Below are positions 18,555 through 26,912 of a stretch of 44,009 nucleotides of DNA, piece by piece. A program made the translations under genes and the position numbers. The first letter of the stretch is position 1, and the number at the start of each line of letters is the position of its first letter. The notes under the pieces were generated by a model. The model was not told where the DNA came from, searched no databases, and worked only from the letters and a program-made list of their open reading frames with translations. Source of the stretch: Thermaceae bacterium (GTDB lineage Bacteria > Deinococcota > Deinococci > Deinococcales > Marinithermaceae); contig WFNN01000193.1 of assembly GCA_015488545.1 (NCBI GenBank), forward strand, positions 1 to 44,009, read 5' to 3'.

Positions 18555-19828
18555 TCCTTCTCCTTCATCTCGGCAACGTGCCGCCTTTCGGGAATGATGC
18601 CCTCGGGCCGGTAGATCATCATCAGGATCATGATCAGACCGAAGACCATCCGCTCGTACTTGGCGGGCTCGAGCTGGTTCGGAAGGTTGGCAAAGTTGTA
18701 CTTAAAGATCCCCAGGTCGAGCACAAAGCCGGCGTTCCGGAGGTCGTTCAGGTAGTCGGAGGCGGTCTTCAAAAGGTCGACGTTCAGGATGGTTACAGTG
18801 GCCGCCCCCAGGATCGCCCCGGGGATCGAACCCATGCCGCCCAGGATCACCATTACCAGAATCATGATCGACTGGATCAGGGTGAACGACTCCGGGCTCA
18901 CGTAGAGCTGCTTGGCGGCGAAGAGCGCCCCCATCGCGCCCGAAAAGCTGGCCCCGGTGGCGAAGGCCAGGAGCTTGGTGGGCAGAAGAGGTATCCCCAT
19001 CGCCCGGGCCGCCACCTCGTCCTCGCGGATCGCGATCCAGGCCCGGCCGAACCGCGAGCGGTCAAGCCGGATGTTGACCAGGGTGACGATGCCGATGATC
19101 ACCAGCACCAGGAAGTAGAAAAAGAGCGGGTAGGCCTCGGCCCGGCTCATGTGGATACCGAACTTGTCGAAAAGGGCGATGAACCAGTCGATGGGAGGGC
19201 GCTGGATTGGCGTGATCCCCTGGGGACCGTTGGTGATGTTGATCGGGTGATCCAGGTTGTTGGCCAGCACCCGCACCATCTCCCCGAGCCCCAGGGTGAC
19301 GATGGCCAGATAGTCGCCCCGGAGCCTTAACGCCGGCGAGCCGATGATGACACCGGTTAGGGCGGCCATCACCACCGCCACCAGCATGAACAGGTAGAAG
19401 TAGGCCCCGGGCAGGGGGAAGATGTGCCAGGGCATGAACTGGTTGGCCTGCTTGGAGCCGAAGATCGCCCAGGTGTAGGCCCCGACCGCGAAGAAGGCGG
19501 CGTAGCCCAGGTCCAGAAGGCCGGCGAGCCCCACCACCACGTTGAGCCCCAGGGCCATGGCGGCGTAGATCCCGGTCTGAACCCCGAGCTCAAAGAGGAA
19601 AGAGTTCTTAAAGCCCGCCCAGGGGATGACGAGGAGCAGGATCGCGCCGCCTACGAGGACCTTGAGCCATTTGGGGATGTCGAGCATGAAGGCGGCCAGG
19701 AGCGCCCCCAAGGTGAGCAGGAAGGCCAGCGTGCTGCGCGGGTTTTCCAGCAGCCAGTACCCGAAGATGACCGCGCTGGCCGCGATCAAGAGGCTCAGGA
19801 AGGCGGAGTTTTGGAAGAGCTTCTTCAT
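18551..19828 (-). CDS. livM: branched-chain amino acid ABC transporter permease LivM
   Basis: Inner-membrane permease of 425 residues with ten or more hydrophobic segments. The LivM core begins at GIYAAMALGLNVVVGLAGLLDLGYAAFFAVGAY (about 86-118) and contains the GLGEMVRVLANN and SRFGRAWIAIREDEVAARAMGI cytoplasmic motifs, with GGMGSIPGAILGA near the end. About 85 residues precede the core, as in LivM proteins with extra N-terminal helices. Start and stop overlap livH and livG by 4 bp each. Confidence 0.95.
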   Translation of the reverse strand: MKKLFQNSAFLSLLIAASAVIFGYWLLENPRSTLAFLLTLGALLAAFMLDIPKWLKVLVGGAILLLVIPWAGFKNSFLFELGVQTGIYAAMALGLNVVVGLAGLLDLGYAAFFAVGAYTWAIFGSKQANQFMPWHIFPLPGAYFYLFMLVAVVMAALTGVIIGSPALRLRGDYLAIVTLGLGEMVRVLANNLDHPINITNGPQGITPIQRPPIDWFIALFDKFGIHMSRAEAYPLFFYFLVLVIIGIVTLVNIRLDRSRFGRAWIAIREDEVAARAMGIPLLPTKLLAFATGASFSGAMGALFAAKQLYVSPESFTLIQSIMILVMVILGGMGSIPGAILGAATVTILNVDLLKTASDYLNDLRNAGFVLDLGIFKYNFANLPNQLEPAKYERMVFGLIMILMMIYRPEGIIPERRHVAEMKEKE

Positions 19829-20988
19829 ACCTTCTCACCCACCTGTTCGCCCATGATCCCCTGGGGCCGGAAGAGCAGGATAAAGATCAGGATCGCGAAG
19901 GCCAGGATGTCCTTGTACTCGGTGCCCATGGCGCCGTTGGTCAGGAAGGTCAGGTAGGTGCCGCCCAGCATCTCCAGCATGCCGAGCACCAGCCCGCCGA
20001 TGGCGGCGCCGGTGATGTTGCCGATGCCCCCCAGCACCGCGGCGGTGAAGGCCTTGATACCGGGGATGAACCCCACGTAAGGGTGGACCAGGGTGTACAG
20101 GAGGCCGAACAGCACCCCCGCCACCCCGCCTAGGAAGCCGCCGATTAGGAAGGTGTAGGTAATGATCACGTCGGGGTCGATGCCCATCAGGCTGGCGGTC
20201 TGGGCGTCCTGGGCCACCGCGCGAATCGCGATCCCCAGCTTGGTTCTGTGGACCAGCCAGTTGAGCCCGTAGAGCATCGCGAAGCTGATCACCACGACCA
20301 GGATCGACTTCATCTGGATGGTGAGGCCCAGGTCGCCGAAGATGGTGGTGCGGTAGATCACCGCCGAGAGCAGGGTGAGGACCAGCGCGGCGATCCAAAG
20401 CCCTCTCGAGGCCTTCCGTGAGATGCCCTGGGTGCGGGTGACGGTGCGGTAGATCCAGTAGAAGAAGTAGGCCACCACCCAGAACACCAGCCAGAGGGTG
20501 AGCAGGATGATCAACGAGCCGAGCAGGTTGGGGAGGGTATAGGTGGCCTCAAAGACCTCGAAGGAGGGGTAGCGGCGGTAGAAGGCGTTGTGCCAAAGCC
20601 CCTCGATTAGACGCACCAGGTCCTGGAGGAAGAACGAGGCGCCGATCGCGGTGATCAAGGGGACCAGCCGGTTGGTGGTGCCGCGTTTTCGAAGCGGCCG
20701 ATAGGCCAGCCGCTCGACCAGGATGGCCACGATCGCGGCCACCGTACCGCCGATCAGGATGGCCAGGGCAAGGAGGATAAAGGGGTTCGCGATCGCCCCT
20801 TTTAATAAAATGAAAGTTTCCGCCCCGGCCACCGCACCGGACATGAAGATCTCCGAGTGGGCGAAGTTGATGAGCTCGAGGACGCCGTAGACCATCGTGT
20901 AGCCGAGCGCGATCATGGCGTACACGAAGCCAAGGATCAGCCCCTCGAGCAGCACACTGGGCAGGAGCTGGATCAGGACTTCGAGCAA
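19825..20988 (-). CDS. livH: branched-chain amino acid ABC transporter permease LivH
   Basis: Permease of 387 residues, longer than the typical 290-310. The extra length is an insertion near residues 115-190 holding two more hydrophobic segments. LivH landmarks are GLILGFVYAMIALGYTMVYGVLELINFAHSEIFM at the start and AVAQDAQTASLMGIDPDVIITYTFLIGG in the cytoplasmic loop. The start is TTG at 20988, preceded by GGAGGTG with a 4-6 nt gap, so initiation there is well supported. It leads the HMGF block after the binding protein and a hairpin. Confidence 0.94.
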   Translation of the reverse strand: MLEVLIQLLPSVLLEGLILGFVYAMIALGYTMVYGVLELINFAHSEIFMSGAVAGAETFILLKGAIANPFILLALAILIGGTVAAIVAILVERLAYRPLRKRGTTNRLVPLITAIGASFFLQDLVRLIEGLWHNAFYRRYPSFEVFEATYTLPNLLGSLIILLTLWLVFWVVAYFFYWIYRTVTRTQGISRKASRGLWIAALVLTLLSAVIYRTTIFGDLGLTIQMKSILVVVISFAMLYGLNWLVHRTKLGIAIRAVAQDAQTASLMGIDPDVIITYTFLIGGFLGGVAGVLFGLLYTLVHPYVGFIPGIKAFTAAVLGGIGNITGAAIGGLVLGMLEMLGGTYLTFLTNGAMGTEYKDILAFAILIFILLFRPQGIMGEQVGEKV

Positions 20989-21030
20989 GGGGCACCTCCG
21001 GACGACGGGTAAACGCGCATAACGATGTAT

Positions 21031-21039
21031 AACTTAGCA
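21031..21039 (-). promoter_or_regulatory. possible extended -10 promoter of livHMGF
   Basis: The minus strand reads TGC-TAAGTT at 21039-21031, an extended -10, about 42 nt upstream of the livH TTG start. It would allow livHMGF transcription independent of the binding-protein gene. Confidence 0.35.
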
Positions 21040-21060
21040 CACCCCGGCGGAGCCGAAAGG

Positions 21061-21085
21061 GTGGGGGGCGCTGGGCGCCCCCCAC
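21061..21085 (-). terminator. hairpin after the branched-chain amino acid binding-protein gene
   Basis: A perfect 11-bp stem GTGGGGGGCGC/GCGCCCCCCAC with a TGG loop, 23 bp past the stop at 21109. The T tract on the minus strand is short (CCCTTTCGG), so it may be a leaky terminator or an mRNA-stabilising hairpin, giving more binding protein than permease. Confidence 0.65.
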
Positions 21086-21108
21086 GTGGCTTCACACCCG
21101 GGTTCCGG

Positions 21109-22275
21109 TTACCGGATGGCCTTGCACTTGGTGGCCGGGGCGGGGAAGGAGATCACCTTCACCACCTTGCCGGGGTACTTGGCCTCCTCGAGGTGGACCA
21201 CGAAGTAGTCGGCCTGCTTCCGGTCACCCTTGTAGTCGAACTCGACGTGCCCGGTGACGCCCTCGAGGGTGGTCTGCCGGATCAGCATCGAGAGCTCGGC
21301 GCGGGTCGGGGCCCGATGGGCGTAGCTGATGAAGTTCTTGAGGGCCTTGATGATCACGTTGGCCGAGTCGTAGCCATAGATCGCGAAGGACTCGGGGGCC
21401 TTACCGAACTTCTCCTCAAACTTCTTGGCCATCGCCTTGGCCTTGGGGTACTGGTCGATGGGACCGGCGACGGTGGTGTAGTAAACCCCCTTGGCCGCCT
21501 GGCCGGCGATCTCCACGAACTTCGAGGAGTCGAGGCCGTCGGGGCCCATGAAGGTGGCCTTGATGCCCCGCTCGCGCATCTGCTTGAGAAGCACCGCGCC
21601 CTGGTTGTAGATGCCGCCGAAGTAAACGAAGTCGGGGCGCTTGGCTTTCATCTGAAGAATGAGGGCCTGGAAGTTGGACTTCTCCTCGGTGCCGGTGAAG
21701 CCCACCACCTGGGCCCCGAGCTCCAGCGCCCGCTTCTTGAACTGCTCGGCGATGCCCTGGCCGTAGGTGGTCTTGTCGTGAATGATGAAGATCCGCTTGG
21801 CTCCCAGGGTTTTCACCGCGAAGGTGGCGCCGGCCGGGCCCTGGACGTCGTCACGGCCCACCAGGCGGTCGATGTCGAGGTAGCAACGGTCGGTCACCGC
21901 CGGGCCGGTGTTAGCCGGCGAAACCATGGGCAGCTGGTAGTCCTTGTAGACCTCGGACGAGGGGATGGCCACGCCGGTGTTCAGGTGGCCGACGATGGCC
22001 AGGATCTCGGGGTCGGTCACCAGACGACGGGCCACCGCCACGCCCACGTCGGGGTTGGCCTGGTCGTCCTGCGGCGCCAGCTCGAGCTTGAAGCCGAGCT
22101 TCTCAAACTCGGGCTGCGCCTCCTCGATGGCGAGCTGGGCGCCGAGCTTGATCATCTCGCCGAGCGCCGCCTGCTCACCGGAGAGCGGCGAGACGGTGGC
22201 AATCTTGATCACTTTGCCCTGGGCGAAGGCCAGGGCGCCCAAAGCCACAACCGCTAGCCACAACGCTTTCTTCAT
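21109..22275 (-). CDS. branched-chain amino acid ABC transporter substrate-binding protein (LivJ/LivK-like)
   Basis: Type I periplasmic binding protein of 388 residues. ATG at 22275 is preceded by GGAGG. The signal peptide MKKALWLAVVALGALAFAQ has no lipobox. The mature protein starts KVIKIATVSPLSGEQAALGEMIKLGAQLAIEEA, the standard Peripla_BP_6 opening, and includes QDDQANPDVGVAVARRLV, VGHLNTGVAIPSSEVYKDYQLPMVSPANTG and a C-terminal GYDSANVIIKALK segment. It is the first gene of the Liv cluster. Ligand type is inferred from livHMGF alone. Confidence 0.94.
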   Translation of the reverse strand: MKKALWLAVVALGALAFAQGKVIKIATVSPLSGEQAALGEMIKLGAQLAIEEAQPEFEKLGFKLELAPQDDQANPDVGVAVARRLVTDPEILAIVGHLNTGVAIPSSEVYKDYQLPMVSPANTGPAVTDRCYLDIDRLVGRDDVQGPAGATFAVKTLGAKRIFIIHDKTTYGQGIAEQFKKRALELGAQVVGFTGTEEKSNFQALILQMKAKRPDFVYFGGIYNQGAVLLKQMRERGIKATFMGPDGLDSSKFVEIAGQAAKGVYYTTVAGPIDQYPKAKAMAKKFEEKFGKAPESFAIYGYDSANVIIKALKNFISYAHRAPTRAELSMLIRQTTLEGVTGHVEFDYKGDRKQADYFVVHLEEAKYPGKVVKVISFPAPATKCKAIR

Positions 22276-22289
22276 ATCCCCCTCCATCT

Positions 22290-22313
22290 CTGCGAGTTCT
22301 TCATGTCTCGCAG
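22290..22313 (-). promoter_or_regulatory. stem-loop in the leader of the binding-protein gene
   Basis: A 7-bp inverted repeat CTGCGAG...CTCGCAG with a 10-nt loop lies directly upstream of the GGAGG ribosome-binding site. It could stabilise the abundant binding-protein mRNA or modulate ribosome access. Confidence 0.4.
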
Positions 22314-22315
22314 GG

Positions 22316-22348
22316 GCATTTTACAAAAAAATGCACCGGCCCTGTCAA
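22316..22348 (-). promoter_or_regulatory. promoter of the Liv binding-protein gene with overlapping inverted repeat
   Basis: The minus strand has a perfect TTGACA (22348-22343), then 19 nt, then TAAAAT (22323-22318). An AT-rich inverted repeat GCATTTT-N5-AAAATGC (22316-22334) covers the -10, a position suited to an operator. Confidence 0.5.
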
Positions 22349-22361
22349 GAAAATCCTCCGG

Positions 22362-23702
22362 CTAGTACTTGATGAGGTAGCGCTCGAGCTCCCAGGGGTG
22401 CACCGTGACCCGGTAGTCCTCCCATTCCAGCCGCTTGGCTTTAAGAAAATGCCGGTAGATCGGCCGACCCAGGGCTTCCTGGATCACCGGATCCCGCTCC
22501 AGCGCGTCCAGGGCCTGCCGCAGGGTGCCCGGAAGCTCCTTGATTCGGTGCCGGCGGCGGTCGCGGACGCTCATTTCGGCGATGTCGCGGCGGATGGGGG
22601 GCGGCGGCTCCAGCCCCTGCCGTAGCCCGTCTAAGCCCGCCGCCAGGATGGCCGCCAGGGCAAGGTAGGGGTTGGCGCTAGGGTCAGGGGTGCGGAGCTC
22701 GGCCCGGGTGCCCACCCCGCGGCGGGCCGGTACCCGGATCATGGCGGTTCGGGTGGAAACCGACCAGGCCACGTTGGTGGGGGCTTCGAAGCCCGGGGTG
22801 AGCCTTTTGTAGGAGTTGACCAGGGGGTTGGTGAGGGCCAGGAGGGCGGGGGCGTGTTCCAACAGTCCGGCGATGAAGCGGCGGGCGGTGACGCTGAGCT
22901 GGTACTCGGCGCCAGGATCGTAGAAGGCGTTCTCGCCGTTTTTAAATAGCGAGAGGTGGATGTGCATGCCGGAGCCGTGGAGCCCCACGATGGGTTTGGG
23001 CATGAAGGTCGCGTGGAGATTGTGAAGGAGCGCCACCCGCTTTACCACAAACTTGAAGGTGGTGATGCGGTCGGCGGTGGTCAGGGCGTCGGCATAGCGG
23101 AAGTCGATCTCGTGTTGGCCGGGGGCGACCTCGTGGTGGGCGCCTTCGATCTCAAAGCCCATGGCGGTGAGCACGTTGACCATGTCCCGTCGGGCCTCCT
23201 CGCCCTTGTCCAGCGGGGCCAGGTCGAAGTACCCGGCGTCGTCGTGGGTGGCGGTGGTCGGGAGACCTTCCCGGTCCCTTAGAAAGAGGAAGAACTCGGG
23301 TTCCGGACCGGCGTAGAGACCGTCGTAGCCAAGGGCTTGGAGCGCCGCAATCTGGCGCTTCAGCGCCTGCCGGGGATCGCCCTCGAAAGGGGTGCCGTCG
23401 GGTTGGGCGACGTCGCAGATCAGCCGGGCCACCCGGCCCCGGGCGGGGTCCTCGAGGATGTCCGGAAAGATCGCGAAGGTGGCGTAGTCGGGTTTTAAGA
23501 GCATGTCCGACTCATCGGCCCGGGCGAACCCCTCGATCGAGGAGCCGTCGAACAGAATCTCGCCGTCGAGCGCTTTTTCGAACTGGCTTTCCGGGACCTC
23601 GACGTTCTTGTTGAGACCCAGAACGTCGGTGAACTGGAGCCTGAGGAAGCGGACCCGGTTGGACCGGAGCTCTTTCAGGATCTCGGCCTTGGACAGCCCC
23701 AT
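22362..23702 (-). CDS. glnA: glutamine synthetase, type I-alpha-like (no adenylylation Tyr)
   Basis: Class I glutamine synthetase of 446 residues, the length of the shorter GSI-alpha group. The beta-grasp domain includes DGEILFDGSSIEGFARADESDMLLKPD. The catalytic domain has EFFLFL, EIDFRYADAL, GSGMHIHLSLF, the NPLVNSYKRL flap and RTPDPSANPYLA. Where adenylylated enzymes have the NLYDLP tyrosine segment, this protein has RDIAEMS, so it cannot be regulated by adenylylation there. ATG at 23702 was chosen because homology starts at MGLSKAEILKEL and a TAGGCT box lies 7 nt upstream. It is divergent from the second glutamine synthetase. Confidence 0.94.
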   Translation of the reverse strand: MGLSKAEILKELRSNRVRFLRLQFTDVLGLNKNVEVPESQFEKALDGEILFDGSSIEGFARADESDMLLKPDYATFAIFPDILEDPARGRVARLICDVAQPDGTPFEGDPRQALKRQIAALQALGYDGLYAGPEPEFFLFLRDREGLPTTATHDDAGYFDLAPLDKGEEARRDMVNVLTAMGFEIEGAHHEVAPGQHEIDFRYADALTTADRITTFKFVVKRVALLHNLHATFMPKPIVGLHGSGMHIHLSLFKNGENAFYDPGAEYQLSVTARRFIAGLLEHAPALLALTNPLVNSYKRLTPGFEAPTNVAWSVSTRTAMIRVPARRGVGTRAELRTPDPSANPYLALAAILAAGLDGLRQGLEPPPPIRRDIAEMSVRDRRRHRIKELPGTLRQALDALERDPVIQEALGRPIYRHFLKAKRLEWEDYRVTVHPWELERYLIKY

Positions 23703-23718
23703 GCCTTTTAGCCTACCA
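23703..23718 (-). promoter_or_regulatory. leaderless extended -10 promoter of the GSI-alpha gene
   Basis: The minus strand reads TGG-TAGGCT with the hexamer at 23715-23710, then 7 nt to the ATG. The surrounding 14 bp (23708-23721) are identical to the sequence at the pilM promoter (39699-39712). Confidence 0.5.
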
Positions 23719-23723
23719 TGATC

Positions 23724-23775
23724 TGAATATTCATTCGCTGGCATACGGCGGCTCTCCGTACCTATTTTTCATTCG
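23724..23775. promoter_or_regulatory. candidate operators between the two glutamine synthetase genes
   Basis: This AT-richer stretch holds a perfect 10-bp palindrome TGAATATTCA (23724-23733) just upstream of the GSI-alpha -10. It also holds two direct copies of TTCATTCG (23730-23737 and 23768-23775), 38 bp apart. A related ATTCG lies at 23832-23836. They do not match the TnrA/GlnR consensus. A nitrogen-control role is inferred from position only. Confidence 0.35.
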
Positions 23776-23865
23776 TTATGCCGAAAACCCACCGCCAGCT
23801 TCCGTCATATGCCCCTAATGGTGTTCTTATGATTCGGATGCAGGGAACAGTTGGTCAAAAATGGG

Positions 23866-23895
23866 TTGACATTCTTCCAGTGGCCGGGCTACGCT
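23866..23895 (+). promoter_or_regulatory. promoter of the GSI-beta gene
   Basis: TTGACA (23866-23871), 18 nt, TACGCT (23890-23895). The leader is about 27 nt and contains GGAGGTG 7-8 nt before the GTG at 23929. TAATAT at 23903-23908 is an alternative -10 but is badly spaced. Confidence 0.5.
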
Positions 23896-23928
23896 TTGCC
23901 TGTAATATTTTGCGCGGAGGTGCGAAAC

Positions 23929-25347
23929 GTGTTTAGGGATGCCAAAGAAGCGGTGAAGTTCATCAAGGAGAAGGGAATCGCCTTCGTCGACCTGCGGTTT
24001 TCCGACCTGCCCGGGCGCTGGCAGCATTTCAGCGTCCCCGCCCACGAAGCCGACGAGGCCTTCTTTACCCAAGGCGCCGGCTTCGACGGCTCCTCGATCA
24101 CCGGGTTCCAGGCCATCAACGAGTCCGACATGCTCCTCCTTCCCGACCTCTCCACCGCCTTCGTCGATCCCTTCGCCGAGCACCCCACGCTGGTGGTGAT
24201 CGCCGACGTGTTCGATCCGGTGGAGCGGAAGTTCTACGACAAGGACCCCCGCGGTGTGGCCAAGCGGGCCGAGGCCTACCTCAAGGAGACCGGTATCGCC
24301 GATACCAGCTACTGGGGGCCCGAGATCGAGTTCTTCATCTTTGACGAGGTGGGGTTCTCCATCGAGCCCCACAACTCCGGTTTCTGGATCGACTCGGTGG
24401 AGGGGCACTGGCACAGCTACGAGGGCGGCGACGGCCTCTGGATCCGGCCCAAAGAGGGTTACTTCCCGGCGCCTCCGGTGGACAAGTACCAGGACCTCCG
24501 TAGCGCGATGGTGAAAAACCTCGAGGCCACCGGGGTTCGGGTCGAGCTTCACCACCACGAGGTGGCCACCGCCGGTCAGGCCGAGATCGATATTCGCTTC
24601 GATACCCTGACCCGTACCGGCGACAACGTCTTTAAGTACAAGTACGCCATTCGCCAGACCGCCGCCGCCGCGGGAAAGACCGTGACCTTCATGCCCAAGC
24701 CCCTCTTCGGCGACAACGGCTCGGGTATGCACACCCACCAGTCGCTCTGGAAGGGGGGCGAGCCGCTCTTCTACGACGAGGAGGGTTACGCCGAGCTTTC
24801 CAAGCTGGCCATGCACTACGCCGCCGGCCTCCTGGCCCACGGCCCCGCCCTGGCGGCCATCACCAACCCCACGGTGAACTCTTATCGCCGCCTGGTGCCG
24901 GGCTACGAGGCCCCGGTGAACCTCATCATCTCCCGCCGCAACCGCTCGGCGATTATCCGGATCCCCATGTACTTCTCCGGCCCCGAGTACCGGAAGTCCA
25001 AGCGGATCGAGTACCGCGCCCCCGACCCCTCGGGCAACCCCTACCTGACCTTCGCGGCCATGCTAATGGCCGGCCTCGACGGCATCCGCCGGGAGCTGGA
25101 GCCGCCCAAGCCGGTGGACAAGAACCTCTACGATCTCTCGCCCCGGGAGGCCCGCCGGATCAAGACCCTGCCCAAGAGCCTCGACGAAGCCCTGGTCGCC
25201 CTGGAGAAGGACCACGACTTCCTCCTTGCCGGCGGGGTCTTTACCGAGTCGATTCTCGAAGAGTGGATTGAGCTGAAGCGGGCCGAGATCGACCAGGTCC
25301 GGCTCCGCACCACCCCGGTCGAGTACTACATGTACTATGACCTCTAG
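23929..25347 (+). CDS. glnA: glutamine synthetase, type I-beta-like (retains adenylylation-site Tyr)
   Basis: Class I glutamine synthetase of 472 residues, the length of the GSI-beta (E. coli-like) group. Landmarks are FDGSSITGFQAINESDMLLLPD, GPEIEFFIFD, HHEVATAGQAEIDIRF, GSGMHTHQSLW, NPTVNSYRRLVPGYEAPVN and EYRAPDPSGNPYL. Tyr401 sits in NLYDLSPRE, matching the adenylylated Tyr397 of E. coli. The GSI-beta insertion is visible around residues 140-160. GTG at 23929 is chosen over a longer reading because GGAGGTG precedes it and homology starts there. Whether a GlnE-type enzyme exists cannot be judged from this window. Confidence 0.94.
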   Translation: MFRDAKEAVKFIKEKGIAFVDLRFSDLPGRWQHFSVPAHEADEAFFTQGAGFDGSSITGFQAINESDMLLLPDLSTAFVDPFAEHPTLVVIADVFDPVERKFYDKDPRGVAKRAEAYLKETGIADTSYWGPEIEFFIFDEVGFSIEPHNSGFWIDSVEGHWHSYEGGDGLWIRPKEGYFPAPPVDKYQDLRSAMVKNLEATGVRVELHHHEVATAGQAEIDIRFDTLTRTGDNVFKYKYAIRQTAAAAGKTVTFMPKPLFGDNGSGMHTHQSLWKGGEPLFYDEEGYAELSKLAMHYAAGLLAHGPALAAITNPTVNSYRRLVPGYEAPVNLIISRRNRSAIIRIPMYFSGPEYRKSKRIEYRAPDPSGNPYLTFAAMLMAGLDGIRRELEPPKPVDKNLYDLSPREARRIKTLPKSLDEALVALEKDHDFLLAGGVFTESILEEWIELKRAEIDQVRLRTTPVEYYMYYDL

Positions 25348-25359
25348 CGTCGGAAAAGG

Positions 25360-25396
25360 GCTGGGGGCCGCCCCATTTGGGGCGGCCCCCAGCTTT
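25360..25396. terminator. bidirectional intrinsic terminator
   Basis: A 15-bp perfect stem (25360-25374 with 25379-25393) with ATTT loop, between the convergent glutamine synthetase and 5'-nucleotidase genes. It is followed by TTT on the plus strand and by CCTTTTCC on the minus strand, so it can serve both. Confidence 0.85.
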
Positions 25397-25403
25397 GGAC
25401 CGG

Positions 25404-26873
25404 TTACTTCTTGATCACGATCCGGCCCTCAACCTTTGGGGCCACCGGCGAGTGGGCCTTGATGTAGTCGATCACTACCTGGGCGAGGAGCTTGCCGTTT
25501 CGCTCGTCGATCACCCGGGGGGCGTTTTTGAACATCGTGTACCCGTCGCCCCCGCGGCCCATGTAGTCGTTGATGGCGCAGACGTAGGTCTTGTTCGGGT
25601 CGAGGGGTTGACCGTTCACCATGACCTTGAGGATCCGGTGGCCCGCCGGGCGGGTGGGGTCGAAGACGTAGGTGATGCCGGAGACCTGGGGGAAGCGTCC
25701 CTTGGTCCGTTCCCACTGGGAGACGCCGTTTTCCAGCGCGGCCAGAAGGTCCTTGCCGCTCACCTTGACGCTAATCACCACGTTACCGAAGGGCAAGATG
25801 GCCAGGATGTCCTTCTTGGTCAGCTTGCCCGGGCCGTAGACCTGGTCGGTCCGGATCCCACCGCCGTTTTGGATGGCGCAGTCGGCCTTGGCGTAGGCCC
25901 GGATGGCGTCGGCGATCAGGTCGCCGATGTTCGACTCCTGGCGGCGCACCACCTTGCGGCGGGCGTCAAGGGGAACCTTGGTTTCCCCGATCACCTTATT
26001 AAGGGCCTGGTCCAGGGCGGCGGCGTACTTGGCCACCACCTTTTGCATGGCCGGGTCTTCCGGGATCGAGGCGTCGACCGTGTACTCGGTGGGAACGACC
26101 ACCGGCTTGAGCCCAGGGACGGTGAAGACCTTGAGCTGGGCCAGGTGGACCCAGTCGGCCCCGGTTTTCCAGATGAGGGTGCCGTTCACCACCTTCCACA
26201 TCGGCGCGTGGTCGTGGCCGCCCAGGATCAGGTCGATCTCAGGAACCTTGGCGGCGAGTTCCTCGTCGTGGACCATGTCCATGTGGGTCAGGGCGATGAC
26301 CACTTCGGCCCCTTTGGCCTTGAGCATCTTGGCGTACTTGCGGCCGGTTTCGACGAAGTCCAGGTACTGGGCGTCGGGACCGGGGCTGGTGAGCTCAAGC
26401 CAGTTGTCGATAAGCCCGATGATCCCCACCTTGACCCCGTTCCAGTCAACCATTGCCCAGCGAGCGGCGCCGGCGAGGGGGCTGCCGGTCCGCTTGTTGA
26501 GCAGGTTGGTGGCCACCCAGGTAAATTTGGACTCCTTCACCCGTTGGGCCGCCACCTCGGGGCCGAAGTCAAACTCGTGGTTGCCGTAGGTGGCGTAGTC
26601 GAGCCCCAGCTGGTTGAAAACGTCGACCATCTGCTTGCCCTTGAAGACGCTTGACATGGTCGAGGGGCTGAAGGCGTCGCCGGAGAAAAGGATCAGGTTG
26701 GCCTGCCCCCCGAGCTCCTTGATCAGGGTGGCCACCCGGGCGGCCCCGCCGTACTTCCCGTGGTGAATGGGCTGGATCTCGTAGACGTCATTGAAGTGGA
26801 TGATCGAGAACTGCCCGGCGAAGGCCACGGCCGCGAAGAGCAGCGCGGCCAGACTCCAAACGTACCGCTTCAT
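25404..26873 (-). CDS. secreted 5'-nucleotidase / 2',3'-cyclic phosphodiesterase family metallophosphatase
   Basis: UshA-type enzyme of 489 residues with signal peptide MKRYVWSLAALLFAAVAFAG and no lipobox, so probably periplasmic. The N-terminal metallophosphatase domain has the di-metal motifs IIHFNDVYEI, LFSGDAF, YGNHEFD, ALTHMDM and GGHDHAP. The C-terminal 5_nucleotid_C domain has NGGGIRTD and the substrate-stacking region GRGGDGYTMF. The first motif is HFNDVYEI rather than the usual HxNDxHG: Tyr stands where a metal-ligand His is often found. ATG at 26873 follows a near-perfect GGAGGTGAT. The likely role is scavenging of nucleotides or phosphate; it is a single-gene unit. Confidence 0.93.
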   Translation of the reverse strand: MKRYVWSLAALLFAAVAFAGQFSIIHFNDVYEIQPIHHGKYGGAARVATLIKELGGQANLILFSGDAFSPSTMSSVFKGKQMVDVFNQLGLDYATYGNHEFDFGPEVAAQRVKESKFTWVATNLLNKRTGSPLAGAARWAMVDWNGVKVGIIGLIDNWLELTSPGPDAQYLDFVETGRKYAKMLKAKGAEVVIALTHMDMVHDEELAAKVPEIDLILGGHDHAPMWKVVNGTLIWKTGADWVHLAQLKVFTVPGLKPVVVPTEYTVDASIPEDPAMQKVVAKYAAALDQALNKVIGETKVPLDARRKVVRRQESNIGDLIADAIRAYAKADCAIQNGGGIRTDQVYGPGKLTKKDILAILPFGNVVISVKVSGKDLLAALENGVSQWERTKGRFPQVSGITYVFDPTRPAGHRILKVMVNGQPLDPNKTYVCAINDYMGRGGDGYTMFKNAPRVIDERNGKLLAQVVIDYIKAHSPVAPKVEGRIVIKK

Positions 26874-26892
26874 ACCATCACCTCCACCGCCC

Positions 26893-26898
26893 ATTGTA
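26893..26898 (-). promoter_or_regulatory. -10 box of the 5'-nucleotidase gene
   Basis: TACAAT on the minus strand, 19 nt before the ATG, leaving a short leader of about 13 nt that contains GGAGGTGAT. No clear -35. Confidence 0.4.
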
Positions 26899-26912
26899 GG
26901 CGATGGGGCGGG

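Noticed and set aside
18578-19330. Antisense open frame across livM
   Set aside because: His/Asp/Gln-rich translation typical of a reverse-complement shadow of membrane-helix codons.
21025-22257. A 410-codon open frame antisense to the Liv binding-protein gene
   Set aside because: The opposite frame is a complete type I binding protein with signal peptide; the antisense product has no recognisable features.
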